The notes beneath the pieces are model-generated. The model was given only the letters and a program-made list of their open reading frames with translations, did no database searches and was not told where the DNA came from. A stretch of 64,000 nt of DNA from an uncultured Eubacteriales bacterium (GTDB lineage Bacteria; Bacillota; Clostridia; Christensenellales; Aristaeellaceae): the NCBI GenBank assembly GCA_900315315.1, contig OMYT01000008.1, positions 27,585-91,584 of the forward strand, in the 5' to 3' direction. This document shows, in pieces, positions 43,119 to 51,475 of the stretch. The stretch's first letter is position 1, and every line of letters starts with the position of its first letter. The position numbers and the translations under genes are program-made.

Positions 43119-44777
43119 TTATTTCTTTTGCACATACTTTAAACAGTCGATCGTCACAGCAGCCAGAATGATGATGCCGGAGAAGACAAACTGCAGGTTC
43201 GTATCCACGCCGAGGATCGTCAGGGAGTAAGTCAAAGCGGTGAACACCAGTACGCCGACCACAATGCCCTGGATCTTACCGATACCACCCTTAAAGGAAA
43301 TACCGCCGACCACGCACGCCGCAATAGCATCGGTCTCCCATCCCTGACCATATGCTGCAGAGCCCGAGCCAACCATGCGGATGCATTCCAGCCAGGAGCC
43401 AAACCCGTAAAGAACACCGGCAATAACGAAGGCTGTGATCGTGACTTTGAATACAGAGATACCGGATGCAGCGGCTGCTTCAGGATTACCGCCTACGGCA
43501 TACATGTTCTTGCCCAGCTTGGTTTTGTTCCAGACAAAGTACATGATCAGGACTGCCGCAACCGCCCACAGGATAATTGTCGGGAACTGTCCGCCGAAAA
43601 TCTTCGGCATGATGGTCTTGTTGATCGACATCTCAATCGCGCCAAAGGAAACGCCCTTCGTCGCGAAGGTAATCAGGCCGAACATAATCAGCATGTTCGC
43701 CATGGTTGAGATAAACGGGTGGATCTTGAACCGGGCAGTGAAGAAACCGGCAATTGTACTGAACAATGTCGTAACAACGCAGCAGACCACCAGCGCCAGT
43801 ATGATCCTGCCCCCGATGGAAATGGAGGTAAAGTCATAAACCGTGTCAAACAACGCGCCGGTATTGATCCCCTTATGCATGATCATGGTACAGAGCACCA
43901 TGCTTGTACCAACCATACGGCCCACGGACAGATCCGTACCACCCAGGAGGATCAGGCCGCCAACCCCCAGTGCCAGGAACATCCGTGGCGAAGCCGCCTG
44001 CAGGATATTCAGAATATTGTTCATTGTCAGCAGCTGGGTATGTTTGATAATCGGAGTCAGGATACACAGCAGAATGAAAACAAACAGGATTGCAATGTAT
44101 AATCCGTTCTTCAGCAGGAATTGCTTGATGTTGAATGTATACTTATAATTCTCCCACTTCTGCTTCTGTTTCTCACTGAAGGTAAACTTTGACAGCCGAA
44201 GCAGATCGATCAGATGATATCGGTAGGCGAATGCATCGTGCTGCCTGTCTTTGATCAATTGCTGCGTAGCTTCGTATTTCAGTTTCGCATCAAAAAGTTT
44301 GTTTTTGAATACGTACTTTTCTTCCTTTATGTCTGCAGGATTGGACAGTTTGGCCAATTCAGCCTGATGGTCTTTTTTCAGCTTATCAATTTCAACCTTA
44401 TAGCTCTCCGCTTCAATGGCCATCTGCGCCTTGCAGGACTCGGCGATTTTGTTATAGTACTCCTGATCGTAGTGTTCATCCAGATACTGTACGGCTTCAT
44501 TGATCAGTTTTTTGACTTCCGGATTGTTTTTCTGCTCAATTGCCTTTGCTTCCGCCAGTTTTTTTCTGTCCTCGGCAATAATCGCGGCCTTTTCTTCCTT
44601 GGTGTAATTTGCGTTTTCACGCGTAACCGCAATATGGTTGTTCAGGGCAATAATCTGATCGGTTCCGTCAGCACGCAATGCGTTTATCTTTTCCTGTATT
44701 TTTCCGATATGATCATCAATTGGCTGAAGTAGTGCCTTTTCCTCCTCAGCAGTAAGCATTACATCCTTATTTTCCAT
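43119..44777 (-). CDS. Galactose-type ABC permease (MglC-like) with long charged N-terminal helical extension
   Basis: A 552-residue protein. Residues ~225-552 are a standard CUT2 permease: first span LYIAILFVFILLCILTP, then LALGVGGLILLGGTDLSVGRMVG and GGISFKGGIGKIQG. E. coli MglC has 336 residues; here ~220 extra residues precede the first span. They are very Lys/Glu-rich with heptad-like stretches (for example EEKAAIIAEDRKKLAEAKAI and KVEIDKLKKDHQAELAKL), predicted cytoplasmic coiled coil. ATG 44777 has AGGAGGAG seven bases upstream, and the ORF is continuous, so the extension is genuine. It overlaps the ATPase gene by 19 bp. Confidence 0.88.
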   Translation of the reverse strand: MENKDVMLTAEEEKALLQPIDDHIGKIQEKINALRADGTDQIIALNNHIAVTRENANYTKEEKAAIIAEDRKKLAEAKAIEQKNNPEVKKLINEAVQYLDEHYDQEYYNKIAESCKAQMAIEAESYKVEIDKLKKDHQAELAKLSNPADIKEEKYVFKNKLFDAKLKYEATQQLIKDRQHDAFAYRYHLIDLLRLSKFTFSEKQKQKWENYKYTFNIKQFLLKNGLYIAILFVFILLCILTPIIKHTQLLTMNNILNILQAASPRMFLALGVGGLILLGGTDLSVGRMVGTSMVLCTMIMHKGINTGALFDTVYDFTSISIGGRIILALVVCCVVTTLFSTIAGFFTARFKIHPFISTMANMLIMFGLITFATKGVSFGAIEMSINKTIMPKIFGGQFPTIILWAVAAVLIMYFVWNKTKLGKNMYAVGGNPEAAAASGISVFKVTITAFVIAGVLYGFGSWLECIRMVGSGSAAYGQGWETDAIAACVVGGISFKGGIGKIQGIVVGVLVFTALTYSLTILGVDTNLQFVFSGIIILAAVTIDCLKYVQKK

Positions 44778-46300
44778 GTCATTTCTCCTCCTATCCACAG
44801 ATATTTCGCGCTAAGTCTCAGGAGTTCTTCCTGGTCGGTCTCTTTGGTGTTGACGATACCGGCCAGGCGTCCGTTCGACATGACGCCGATCCGATTCGTG
44901 ATACCTAATATTTCAGGCATCTCGGAGGAAACGACAATGATCGTCTTCCCCATCTTCGCCATCTTGATAATCAGTTCATATATTTCATATTTTGCACCAA
45001 CATCGATACCGCGTGTCGGTTCATCCATCAGAAAAACTTCAGGCGCACGTTCAAGCCACTTGCCGAAGATCACTTTCTGCTGATTGCCGCCGGACAGGGC
45101 TGTAATGGCATCAGTCGGCCCCATGCACTTTGTATGCATGACATTGATCTCGTTGGCAGTTGCCTTGACCATCTTTTCTTTGGAAAGTGCAATCCCTGTC
45201 ATATAATGCGACAGGTTGGTAATCGTTGTATTGAAAGTCAGATCACCTTCCAGAAAAAGACCTGTGGCTTTACGCTCTTCCGTAATCATGGCAAAGCCGT
45301 GATCCATTGCTTCCCTTGAATTGTTGAAGTTAATCAGCCGGCCGTTGAAATAAACCCGTCCGGCGGCTCTGGTTCGTACACCGAACATGGTTTCAAGCAA
45401 TTCTGTCCGTCCTGCGCCGACCAATCCATACAGACCGAAGATTTCGCCTTTTCGCACGTCGAACGAAATATCCAGCAGTTTCGGTTCAAACTTTGTGGAA
45501 AGGTTCTGTACTGAAAGGACTGTTTCGCCCGGATGATTGTCCACCGGCGGAAAGCGGTTGTCCAGGGTCCGGCCCACCATGGCGGCGATCAGCTCATTCA
45601 TGTTGGTTTTCTTCGTTTCCCTGGTCAGAACCATTTTGCCGTCCCGAAGCACGGAAACCTCATCGCAAATCTCAAAAATCTCATCCATTTTATGAGAGAT
45701 ATAGACCAGAGATATTCCCTGCTCCTTAAGGTTTCTCATCATCTCAAACAGTTTGGCAACCTCTTTCACTGTCAGAGAGGATGTCGGCTCGTCGAGCACA
45801 ATCAGCTTTGCATTGTAGGATACCGCCTTGGCGATTTCCACCATCTGCCGTGCGGAAACTGACATGGTCTTCATCGGGGCTGTCAGATTGACAGTCATAT
45901 CCAGCCTTCTGAAAAGTTCGGAAGCCTCTGTCTTCATCCGGGCCTCATCCACAACGCCCCGTTTCATCGGATAGCGTCCGAGGAACAGATTGTCCAGCAC
46001 ATTCCGTTCCAGGCACTGGTTCAGTTCCTGGTGTACCATGGCTATGCCGTTCTCAAGCGCCATCTTCGGGCCGGAAAAGTTGATTTCCTTCCCGTCCAGA
46101 ATAATGGTACCCTCATCTTTCTGGTATGTTCCGAAAAGGCATTTCATCATGGTGGATTTGCCCGCGCCGTTCTCCCCCATCAACCCCATGATGCTGCCCC
46201 GCTTGACATCGAGGTCAATGTGGTCGAGAACACGGTTACGGCCAAATGATTTACACATGTCCCGGATTGACAGGACAATATTTGCTTCCTGTTCAGCCAT
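44759..46300 (-). CDS. Galactose-type ABC transporter ATPase (MglA-like)
   Basis: A 513-residue double ATPase. N-domain: Walker [12 protein letters not shown], signature MSVSARQMVEIAKAV, Walker B LIVLDEPTSS. C-domain: GAGRTELLETMFG, signature [14 protein letters not shown], Walker B VFLMDEPTRG. The tail continues into the start of the permease gene. It lies ~120 bp after the binding-protein gene across a strong hairpin with a U-tract, which should reduce its expression relative to the binding protein. Best matched to MglA by overall sequence and by neighbours. Confidence 0.9.
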   Translation of the reverse strand: MAEQEANIVLSIRDMCKSFGRNRVLDHIDLDVKRGSIMGLMGENGAGKSTMMKCLFGTYQKDEGTIILDGKEINFSGPKMALENGIAMVHQELNQCLERNVLDNLFLGRYPMKRGVVDEARMKTEASELFRRLDMTVNLTAPMKTMSVSARQMVEIAKAVSYNAKLIVLDEPTSSLTVKEVAKLFEMMRNLKEQGISLVYISHKMDEIFEICDEVSVLRDGKMVLTRETKKTNMNELIAAMVGRTLDNRFPPVDNHPGETVLSVQNLSTKFEPKLLDISFDVRKGEIFGLYGLVGAGRTELLETMFGVRTRAAGRVYFNGRLINFNNSREAMDHGFAMITEERKATGLFLEGDLTFNTTITNLSHYMTGIALSKEKMVKATANEINVMHTKCMGPTDAITALSGGNQQKVIFGKWLERAPEVFLMDEPTRGIDVGAKYEIYELIIKMAKMGKTIIVVSSEMPEILGITNRIGVMSNGRLAGIVNTKETDQEELLRLSAKYLWIGGEMTWKIRM

Positions 46301-46344
46301 ACTTCTTTCCGCCTTTACAGCTTTTCTTTCCTCTTTTAAAACTG

Positions 46345-46383
46345 AAAAAGAGGGTCATCAGGAAGAGGAGCTCCTGATGACCC
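46345..46383 (-). terminator. Attenuating hairpin between mglB-like and mglA-like genes
   Basis: Perfect 12-bp stem (gggtcatcagga / tcctgatgaccc) around an 8-nt loop, followed on the minus strand by TCTTTTTC. Because the operon continues, it is probably a partial terminator. Confidence 0.75.
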
Positions 46384-46418
46384 GTTGTCCTCTTAATCAG
46401 GATCGGGGTTAAGACTGA

Positions 46419-47678
46419 TTACTGAAGCTTCACCATGTAGGAAGCAGCGTTGTCCGTCTTCACCATGTTGATCGCAAAGCCGTCATATTCGCCGGGGTTG
46501 CCCAGACGGTCAGTCAGGTTGCTCTCGGTCTGTCCGTCGCCCTTCACGTACTCAACGTTCAGGTTCAGGATCTTGTCATAGTTCTGCAGCTGGGGCACAT
46601 AGGTCGCATTCAGGAAGTTATCGGAGGCGTTGTAAACGCTCAGCCATACCTTCTTGGTGGGAGCCTGCTCTTCAGTCAGCTGGAAGTTGAACTTCGCGTT
46701 GGGAGCAGTGGCATCCAGGAACGCTTCATAGTTGTCAGCGGTCACCGCGCCGTTCAGAGCGTAGAAGCAGCGGGTCGCTTCATCATAGTAGTACAGGTCA
46801 TCGCTCAGCACGTTGCCGGCAGCGTCGGGAGTGCTGATACCGGTCATGATATCGGCATCGTCCAGGGCGTTGCGCATGGTCCGCAGGGTCAGATAAGCCT
46901 GAACGTCCGCATTCTGGGAAATGGTGCCGCAGTAGCCGTCAGCGATGGCAGCCACAGCGTCGCTGTTGGCGTCATAGCCGAAGGTGGGAACTTTGTTTTC
47001 CTTGGCCCAGCCGTTGAACACAGCCATGCCCATGCCGTCGTTGTTGGAAACGACCACGTCGATCTGATCGCCGAAGGAACCGCTCCAGGTGCCGATCGCG
47101 TTGCCGGCGGTGGGAGCATCCCAGGTCGCGCCAACGGAGCTCTTCATTTCCTGGGAAGCCAGTTCACGGACGATGTAGGTTTTCCCGTCGATTTCGATCT
47201 CGCCGTCCTTGACATCGGTCGCGGAACCGTCGAGGTTGGTGCCGATCGGAGCGGAGTCGACATCGTCGATCGTCGCGATCTCGGTCTTGCCCTGAGAGGC
47301 ATCCGGAACAGCCGTGCCGAGGGCCTTGCGGGCGCCGCGGGTACGGGCAATGGAGTCATTGTGGCCGATGTCGCCGATGCACAGCACGTAACCGATGATG
47401 CCGTCGCCATTGCGGTCGAGGCCTTCGCCATGGGCCTTCAGATAGTCAACAACCATCTGGCCCTGCAGCTCAGCACCCTGCTTTGCGTCGAAACCGACGT
47501 AGTAGGTCTTGCCGTTAAAGTTCAGAGCATCCATGTCCAGTTCACCGGTCGTGCTGTTTGAGGGCTGACGGTTGTACCAGATCACGGGTTTCTCAGCATT
47601 GGGGACATCAGCAGCAGCAATGCTCACGATACCGAGCAGCATCACAGCGGCCACTACCAGAGACAGGATCTTCTTCAT
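46419..47678 (-). CDS. Galactose/glucose-binding protein, apparently circularly permuted (MglB-like)
   Basis: A 419-residue exported protein with signal peptide MKKILSLVVAAVMLLGIVSIAAA. Its mature N-terminus (PVIWYNRQPS, residues 31-40) matches not the start of MglB but its residues ~86-94 (VPVVFFNKEPS). The match continues through YYVGFDAKQG, LDRNGDGIIG, IGHNDSIARTR, TWDAP, VVVSNNDGMGM, TFGYDAN and LNGAVTADNYEAF (MglB's C-terminal end). Only then, after a ~20-residue linker, residues 342-419 match MglB's N-terminal lobe (VWLSVYNASDNF, EYDGFAINMVKTDNAAS). The known sugar ligands have counterparts N36, H106, D108, R112, W186, N212/213, D236, N256, D353 and F355. The calcium loop keeps D88, N90 and D92 but has Ile and Gly at the last two positions. 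Gene is continuous with clear signal peptide and AAGGAGTG. Confidence 0.85.
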   Translation of the reverse strand: MKKILSLVVAAVMLLGIVSIAAADVPNAEKPVIWYNRQPSNSTTGELDMDALNFNGKTYYVGFDAKQGAELQGQMVVDYLKAHGEGLDRNGDGIIGYVLCIGDIGHNDSIARTRGARKALGTAVPDASQGKTEIATIDDVDSAPIGTNLDGSATDVKDGEIEIDGKTYIVRELASQEMKSSVGATWDAPTAGNAIGTWSGSFGDQIDVVVSNNDGMGMAVFNGWAKENKVPTFGYDANSDAVAAIADGYCGTISQNADVQAYLTLRTMRNALDDADIMTGISTPDAAGNVLSDDLYYYDEATRCFYALNGAVTADNYEAFLDATAPNAKFNFQLTEEQAPTKKVWLSVYNASDNFLNATYVPQLQNYDKILNLNVEYVKGDGQTESNLTDRLGNPGEYDGFAINMVKTDNAASYMVKLQ

Positions 47679-47746
47679 AGGAACACACTCCTTTTTAATT
47701 TTTTCATGCGGTTTCCCGCATTGAAACCAAATCTGAATCGGTATGG

Positions 47747-47775
47747 ATTGTAGCATACATATGGTTGAATGTCTA
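47747..47775 (-). promoter_or_regulatory. Sigma-A promoter of the mgl-like operon
   Basis: Minus-strand TAGACA and TACAAT with a 17-bp spacer and TG before the -10. A leader hairpin ATGCGG-GAAA-CCGCAT (47706-47721, GAAA tetraloop) comes just before the A-rich ribosome site. An AACGTT core (47826-47831), a possible LacI-family site, lies ~50 bp upstream. Confidence 0.72.
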
Positions 47776-47846
47776 CCATTTTTCACAAGAGCGAATGAAA
47801 ACGAACAATCAAAAAACAAAAACGTAACGTTTCACCTTTCTGGCAG

Positions 47847-47882
47847 AAAAAAGGGACTCCTCTTTGCTGAAAGAGAAGCCCC
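47847..47882 (-). terminator. Terminator of the two-permease importer operon
   Basis: 13-bp stem GGGGCTTCTCTTT / AAAGAGGAGTCCC with two G-U pairs, loop CAGC, followed by TTTTTTC on the minus strand. It lies ~70 bp past the last permease stop. Confidence 0.88.
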
Positions 47883-47949
47883 TGATTGCCGTTGTACCCT
47901 GTATAAACAACAGGGAAACGATTCTTAATTCCGGATTCTGAATTCTGAA

Positions 47950-48918
47950 TTACTTGATTACCTTCAGCGCTTTCCGGTCAATGGTCAGCGCGACGAAGAT
48001 CAGGAACACGACGCCCTTGATCAGCTGCTGTACCTGCGGCTCATAGCCCAGGATCGACAGTCCGCTGTTCAGCACCGCGTACATCAGCGTACCGACAATG
48101 ATGTTGGTGAACCTCACCTTCGCACCGCCGGTAATGGGCAGGCCGCCCAGCACCAGGGAGATCAGGATCTGTGTTTCCAGCTGGTTGCCGGCCGTGGAGG
48201 TAATGGAACCGACCTTGATTACGTTGACGAAGGCCGCCAGGCCCGTCAGTGCGCCGGCGCACACGAAGGTCAGGAATTTGACCCGGGCCGTGCGGACACC
48301 GGAGAACCGGGCCGCCGTTTCGCCGGAGCCGACCGCTTTTACGTCATTACCGATCCGGGTAAACTTGAACAGGAAGAATGCCACTGTCAGCACAGCCAGC
48401 GTGATTGTAATCTTCAGCCAATCCTGATCCAGCGCCTTGATGGCGTTGCTGGCCGGCACGGCGCTCTCTGTCGTGAAGTAAGCACACACGCCGCGGAACA
48501 GGTACATCGTACAGATCGTAACAATGAAGCTCGGCAGCCGGAACTTCACATGGAAGAAACCGTTCAGAGCGCCGATGGCTGCGCCGGTCAGAATACCGCC
48601 GATGATGGCCAGCGGAATGCTGTGGAAGCTCAGCACGCTGATCACGATGGAAGCCACGCCCAGCGTCGAGCCTTCCGTAAAGTCGATGGAACCCAGCGTC
48701 ATGATAAAGAACACACCGGTGGCTACGATGGTCGGATAATAGATCTGGGAGAACAGCAGCCGCAGTTTCTTCGGCGTCAGGATTTTGCCGTTCGTCATGA
48801 TGTGCATGACGACAATAATGATTACAAAGCCGATCAGCGGCAGAACCGCCTTGAATTTGTCTCCGGTCAGGAATGCGCGGAGTTTGGATTGTTCATTGCT
48901 CTTGTTTTTCTTTTCCAT
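47950..48918 (-). CDS. Sugar ABC transporter permease (CUT2), second permease
   Basis: A 322-residue CUT2 permease with about nine membrane spans. Instead of the usual GGIDLS it has FIMTLGSIDFTEGSTLGVAS, still recognisable as the conserved second-span block. The coupling segment reads LVLGGLPITGGAKVRFTN. It follows the ATPase by ~13 bp and is the last gene of the operon. With the other permease at 50443 it probably forms a heterodimeric channel. Substrate unknown. Confidence 0.87.
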   Translation of the reverse strand: MEKKNKSNEQSKLRAFLTGDKFKAVLPLIGFVIIIVVMHIMTNGKILTPKKLRLLFSQIYYPTIVATGVFFIMTLGSIDFTEGSTLGVASIVISVLSFHSIPLAIIGGILTGAAIGALNGFFHVKFRLPSFIVTICTMYLFRGVCAYFTTESAVPASNAIKALDQDWLKITITLAVLTVAFFLFKFTRIGNDVKAVGSGETAARFSGVRTARVKFLTFVCAGALTGLAAFVNVIKVGSITSTAGNQLETQILISLVLGGLPITGGAKVRFTNIIVGTLMYAVLNSGLSILGYEPQVQQLIKGVVFLIFVALTIDRKALKVIK

Positions 48919-48931
48919 TCTCTCGCCTCCC

Positions 48932-50431
48932 TTATACCATCTTCGCGATCAGGTCTTCTTCACTCAGGTCCGGATTACGGAGGAATTCCCCGTTCACCTT
49001 TCCGTCCTTCATGATGAGGATCCGGTCGGCCATACCAAGCAGTTCCTGGATTTCTTCCGAGATCATGATGATTGCCTTCCCCTGTTTTCTCAGATCGGCC
49101 ATCAGAGCGTAAATCGCCTGCTTGACCTTCACGTCGATACCGCGGGTCGGGGAATCCAGCACCAGAATGTCACTCCCCTTGCCCAGCCAGCGGGCCAGCA
49201 CAACTTTCTGCTTGTTGCCGCCGGAAAGATCGGATACGAACTGATGTACGTTCTGCATCTTGGTCTGCATGTTCTTCGCCTGCTCGTCCGCGAAGCTGGT
49301 CAGCTTCCGGCCGTTCAGCAGGCCATGATTGGCCAGATCCTCCAGGGAAGGCAGAACGATATTGTTCCGGATGGATTCGTTCAGAATTATGGATTCGTTG
49401 TCGCGGTTCTTCGAAGTATAGGCGATGGAATGGCTGATTGCCGTCGGGATATCGTTGATCTTCGTCCCGTCCGCCAGCACGACCGTTCCCTCCCGGTCCC
49501 AGGAAGCGCCGAAAATGGCTTTGCCGATCTCGTGCATACCGCTTTCCGACAAGCCGCCGAAACCGAGGATTTCTCCCTTATGCAGGTCAAAGCTGATATT
49601 GTCCAGTTCGCCCGGCACCGTCACCGACTGAACCGACAGCACCGTATCGCCGGTCACCGGATCATCGTAATCCGTCCGGTAGTAGGCTGATCCGATCTCA
49701 CGGCCGACCATCAGGCGCTTCAGATCATCCTCTGTCACCTGCGGGGATTCGATCGTGTCAATATACTCGCCGTCCCGCAGCACGGATACCGTGTCCGTGT
49801 GGGCCAACACTTCGCTCAGGTCGTGGCTGATGAAAATCACCGAGCGTCCGTCCTCCCGGACCGCGTCCATAATTTTGTACAATTCCAGGCGGCCGTTCTG
49901 GCTCAGGGCTGTGGTCGTTTCATCGATCACCAGGATCTTCGGCTTCATATAGGTCGCCTTGACGATCTCAACCAGTTTCCGGTCCTCGAAATTGTACTGG
50001 TCAATCATGGCCCCTGCCTTGATCTGACCGAAGCCGTAGGAATCCAGCAGTTTCTGGGCTTCCCGGTTCATGGCGCGGGTATCCTTGACGCCCATGCGCA
50101 TGAAGGGTTCCTCATGGCCCAGGTAAATGTTCTCTGCCACGGTCAGGCCGGACAGCGTACCCATTTCCTGCACGATGATGGAAATGCCCTCGTTGTTCGC
50201 CTCTACCTGGTTACGGATATGGAGTTGTTTTCCGTCGAGGGTAAATGTTCCGCCGCCGATCGTGTAGATCCCGCACAGCATCTGGCAGAAAGTGCTCTTT
50301 CCGGAGCCGTTCTCGCCGATCAGGCCGCGGATCTCGCCGGCTGCGATGGTCAGGGATACGTCGTTGACCGCGTGGGTGATGCCGAAACGTTTGTCAATAT
50401 GTTCGGCAACAAGCAATGTCTTCTTATCCAT
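48932..50431 (-). CDS. Sugar ABC transporter ATPase (CUT2)
   Basis: A 499-residue double ATPase. First domain: Walker A GENGSGKSTFCQ, then Walker B ILVIDETTTALS (Glu-Thr-Thr in place of the common Glu-Pro-Thr). Second: signature DLSGGNKQKVVLARW and Walker B ILVLDSPTRG, where Ser replaces the catalytic Glu. The second nucleotide site is therefore degenerate, a known CUT2 tendency. I start at ATG 50431, six bases after GAGGGGG, rather than the GTG at 50446. It lies between the two permease genes, unusual compared with the other three operons here. Confidence 0.88.
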   Translation of the reverse strand: MDKKTLLVAEHIDKRFGITHAVNDVSLTIAAGEIRGLIGENGSGKSTFCQMLCGIYTIGGGTFTLDGKQLHIRNQVEANNEGISIIVQEMGTLSGLTVAENIYLGHEEPFMRMGVKDTRAMNREAQKLLDSYGFGQIKAGAMIDQYNFEDRKLVEIVKATYMKPKILVIDETTTALSQNGRLELYKIMDAVREDGRSVIFISHDLSEVLAHTDTVSVLRDGEYIDTIESPQVTEDDLKRLMVGREIGSAYYRTDYDDPVTGDTVLSVQSVTVPGELDNISFDLHKGEILGFGGLSESGMHEIGKAIFGASWDREGTVVLADGTKINDIPTAISHSIAYTSKNRDNESIILNESIRNNIVLPSLEDLANHGLLNGRKLTSFADEQAKNMQTKMQNVHQFVSDLSGGNKQKVVLARWLGKGSDILVLDSPTRGIDVKVKQAIYALMADLRKQGKAIIMISEEIQELLGMADRILIMKDGKVNGEFLRNPDLSEEDLIAKMV

Positions 50432-50442
50432 ACGCATCCCCC

Positions 50443-51393
50443 TCACTTCACCACGCTGCCCCTGGCGCCGCGTGCGGTCAGGGCAACGATGGCCAGCAGT
50501 GCCGCGCCGGTAACCACGTTCTGGATCGTGGTCGGGGCGCCGAGCGCTACAAACCCGTTAAAGATAATGGAGATGATGAACTCGCCGATCACGATGGCAC
50601 TGATCGGGATTCCGTATTTCCGGAATGCCACGCCGAAGAAGGTGCCCATCAGCGGCTGGAAGTTCCGGCTCATGGTGGTCATTCCGGTCAGGGCGGTCAT
50701 TGTCGTGCCGTAGGACACGGTCAGGATCGCCATGATGCCTACGAAGAAGTGAAGCAGTATGAAGCCGATCAGTTTATACTTCTTCACGTTAATGCCCATG
50801 TTTTTGGCGGTGAACTCGTTCGATCCGATGGCGTTGCAGTATGTGCCGACCTTCGTATAATTCAGGATGAAATACATAAGCACAAACGCCAGGACTGCCA
50901 GGATAATGTTCCCGGGAGCACCGCTGAAGAACCGCAGCTCGGGAGCCAGCGTCTGCTTGACGCCGCCCGCGACGAAAACCGCTACGCATTCAAAAATCAG
51001 CATCAGGCCCACCGTAACGATCATGGAGGGCACGTTCAGCTGATTGTACAGCGTGCCGATCAGCAGGCCGATCAGCGTGCCGCAGCCCAGGCAGCCGACC
51101 ACAAAGCCGACATAGCCGAAATGCTCCGACAGAATGACGCCGACGATAGATGATAAAACAACGTTCGCGCCGACGGCAAAGTCAAACAGGCCCATCACAA
51201 CGATGAAATACAGGCCGCAGCCGCCGACGGAATAAATGATGGAAGACTGCAGATAGGAATACAGATTCGCCGGCGAACCGAAGTTATCCGGCGTCAGAAT
51301 CTTGAATACCGCGTAAAAGAACAGGACCATGGCGAGCAGAATCAGATAGCCGTACGCCCTGGTGCCTTTCAGTTTCTGTAATTTAGCGGGCAT
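50443..51393 (-). CDS. Sugar ABC transporter permease (CUT2), first permease
   Basis: A 316-residue permease. Conserved second-span region reads YFIVVMGLFDFAVGANVVLS, and the cytoplasmic coupling loop corresponds to ALTGMTTMSRNFQPLMGTFFG, divergent from the usual GGTS motif. This makes it a distant CUT2 member. It comes directly after the binding protein, separated by a perfect 11-bp hairpin, and abuts the ATPase. It ends VK-stop overlapping the ATPase ribosome site. Sugar specificity cannot be inferred. Confidence 0.85.
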   Translation of the reverse strand: MPAKLQKLKGTRAYGYLILLAMVLFFYAVFKILTPDNFGSPANLYSYLQSSIIYSVGGCGLYFIVVMGLFDFAVGANVVLSSIVGVILSEHFGYVGFVVGCLGCGTLIGLLIGTLYNQLNVPSMIVTVGLMLIFECVAVFVAGGVKQTLAPELRFFSGAPGNIILAVLAFVLMYFILNYTKVGTYCNAIGSNEFTAKNMGINVKKYKLIGFILLHFFVGIMAILTVSYGTTMTALTGMTTMSRNFQPLMGTFFGVAFRKYGIPISAIVIGEFIISIIFNGFVALGAPTTIQNVVTGAALLAIVALTARGARGSVVK

Positions 51394-51431
51394 AATTCTC
51401 CGTTTTCTCCTTACTCACGTTTTTAAAACCC

Positions 51432-51459
51432 GGGCGGTCGCCGCGCCTGGCGACCGCCC
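51432..51459 (-). promoter_or_regulatory. Intercistronic hairpin after the binding-protein gene
   Basis: Perfect 11-bp GC-rich stem (gggcggtcgcc / ggcgaccgccc) with 6-nt loop, 17 bp after the stop codon, followed by only a weak U run. Equivalent in position to the hairpins after the other three binding-protein genes. Confidence 0.7.
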
Positions 51460-51475
51460 GAATATTCAGGTTAGA

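Noticed and set aside
46419-47678. Truncated or frameshifted MglB rather than a permuted one
   Set aside because: Both the N-lobe start and the C-terminal end of MglB are present, in swapped order in one uninterrupted frame with a normal signal peptide, so no part is missing.
50416-51153. Long plus-strand frames opposite the importer genes (also near 31157, 32371, 36344, 37468 and 60548)
   Set aside because: Composition (His/Gln/Asp-rich) is that of reversed transporter codons in GC-rich DNA, and the opposite strand has clear transporter genes.
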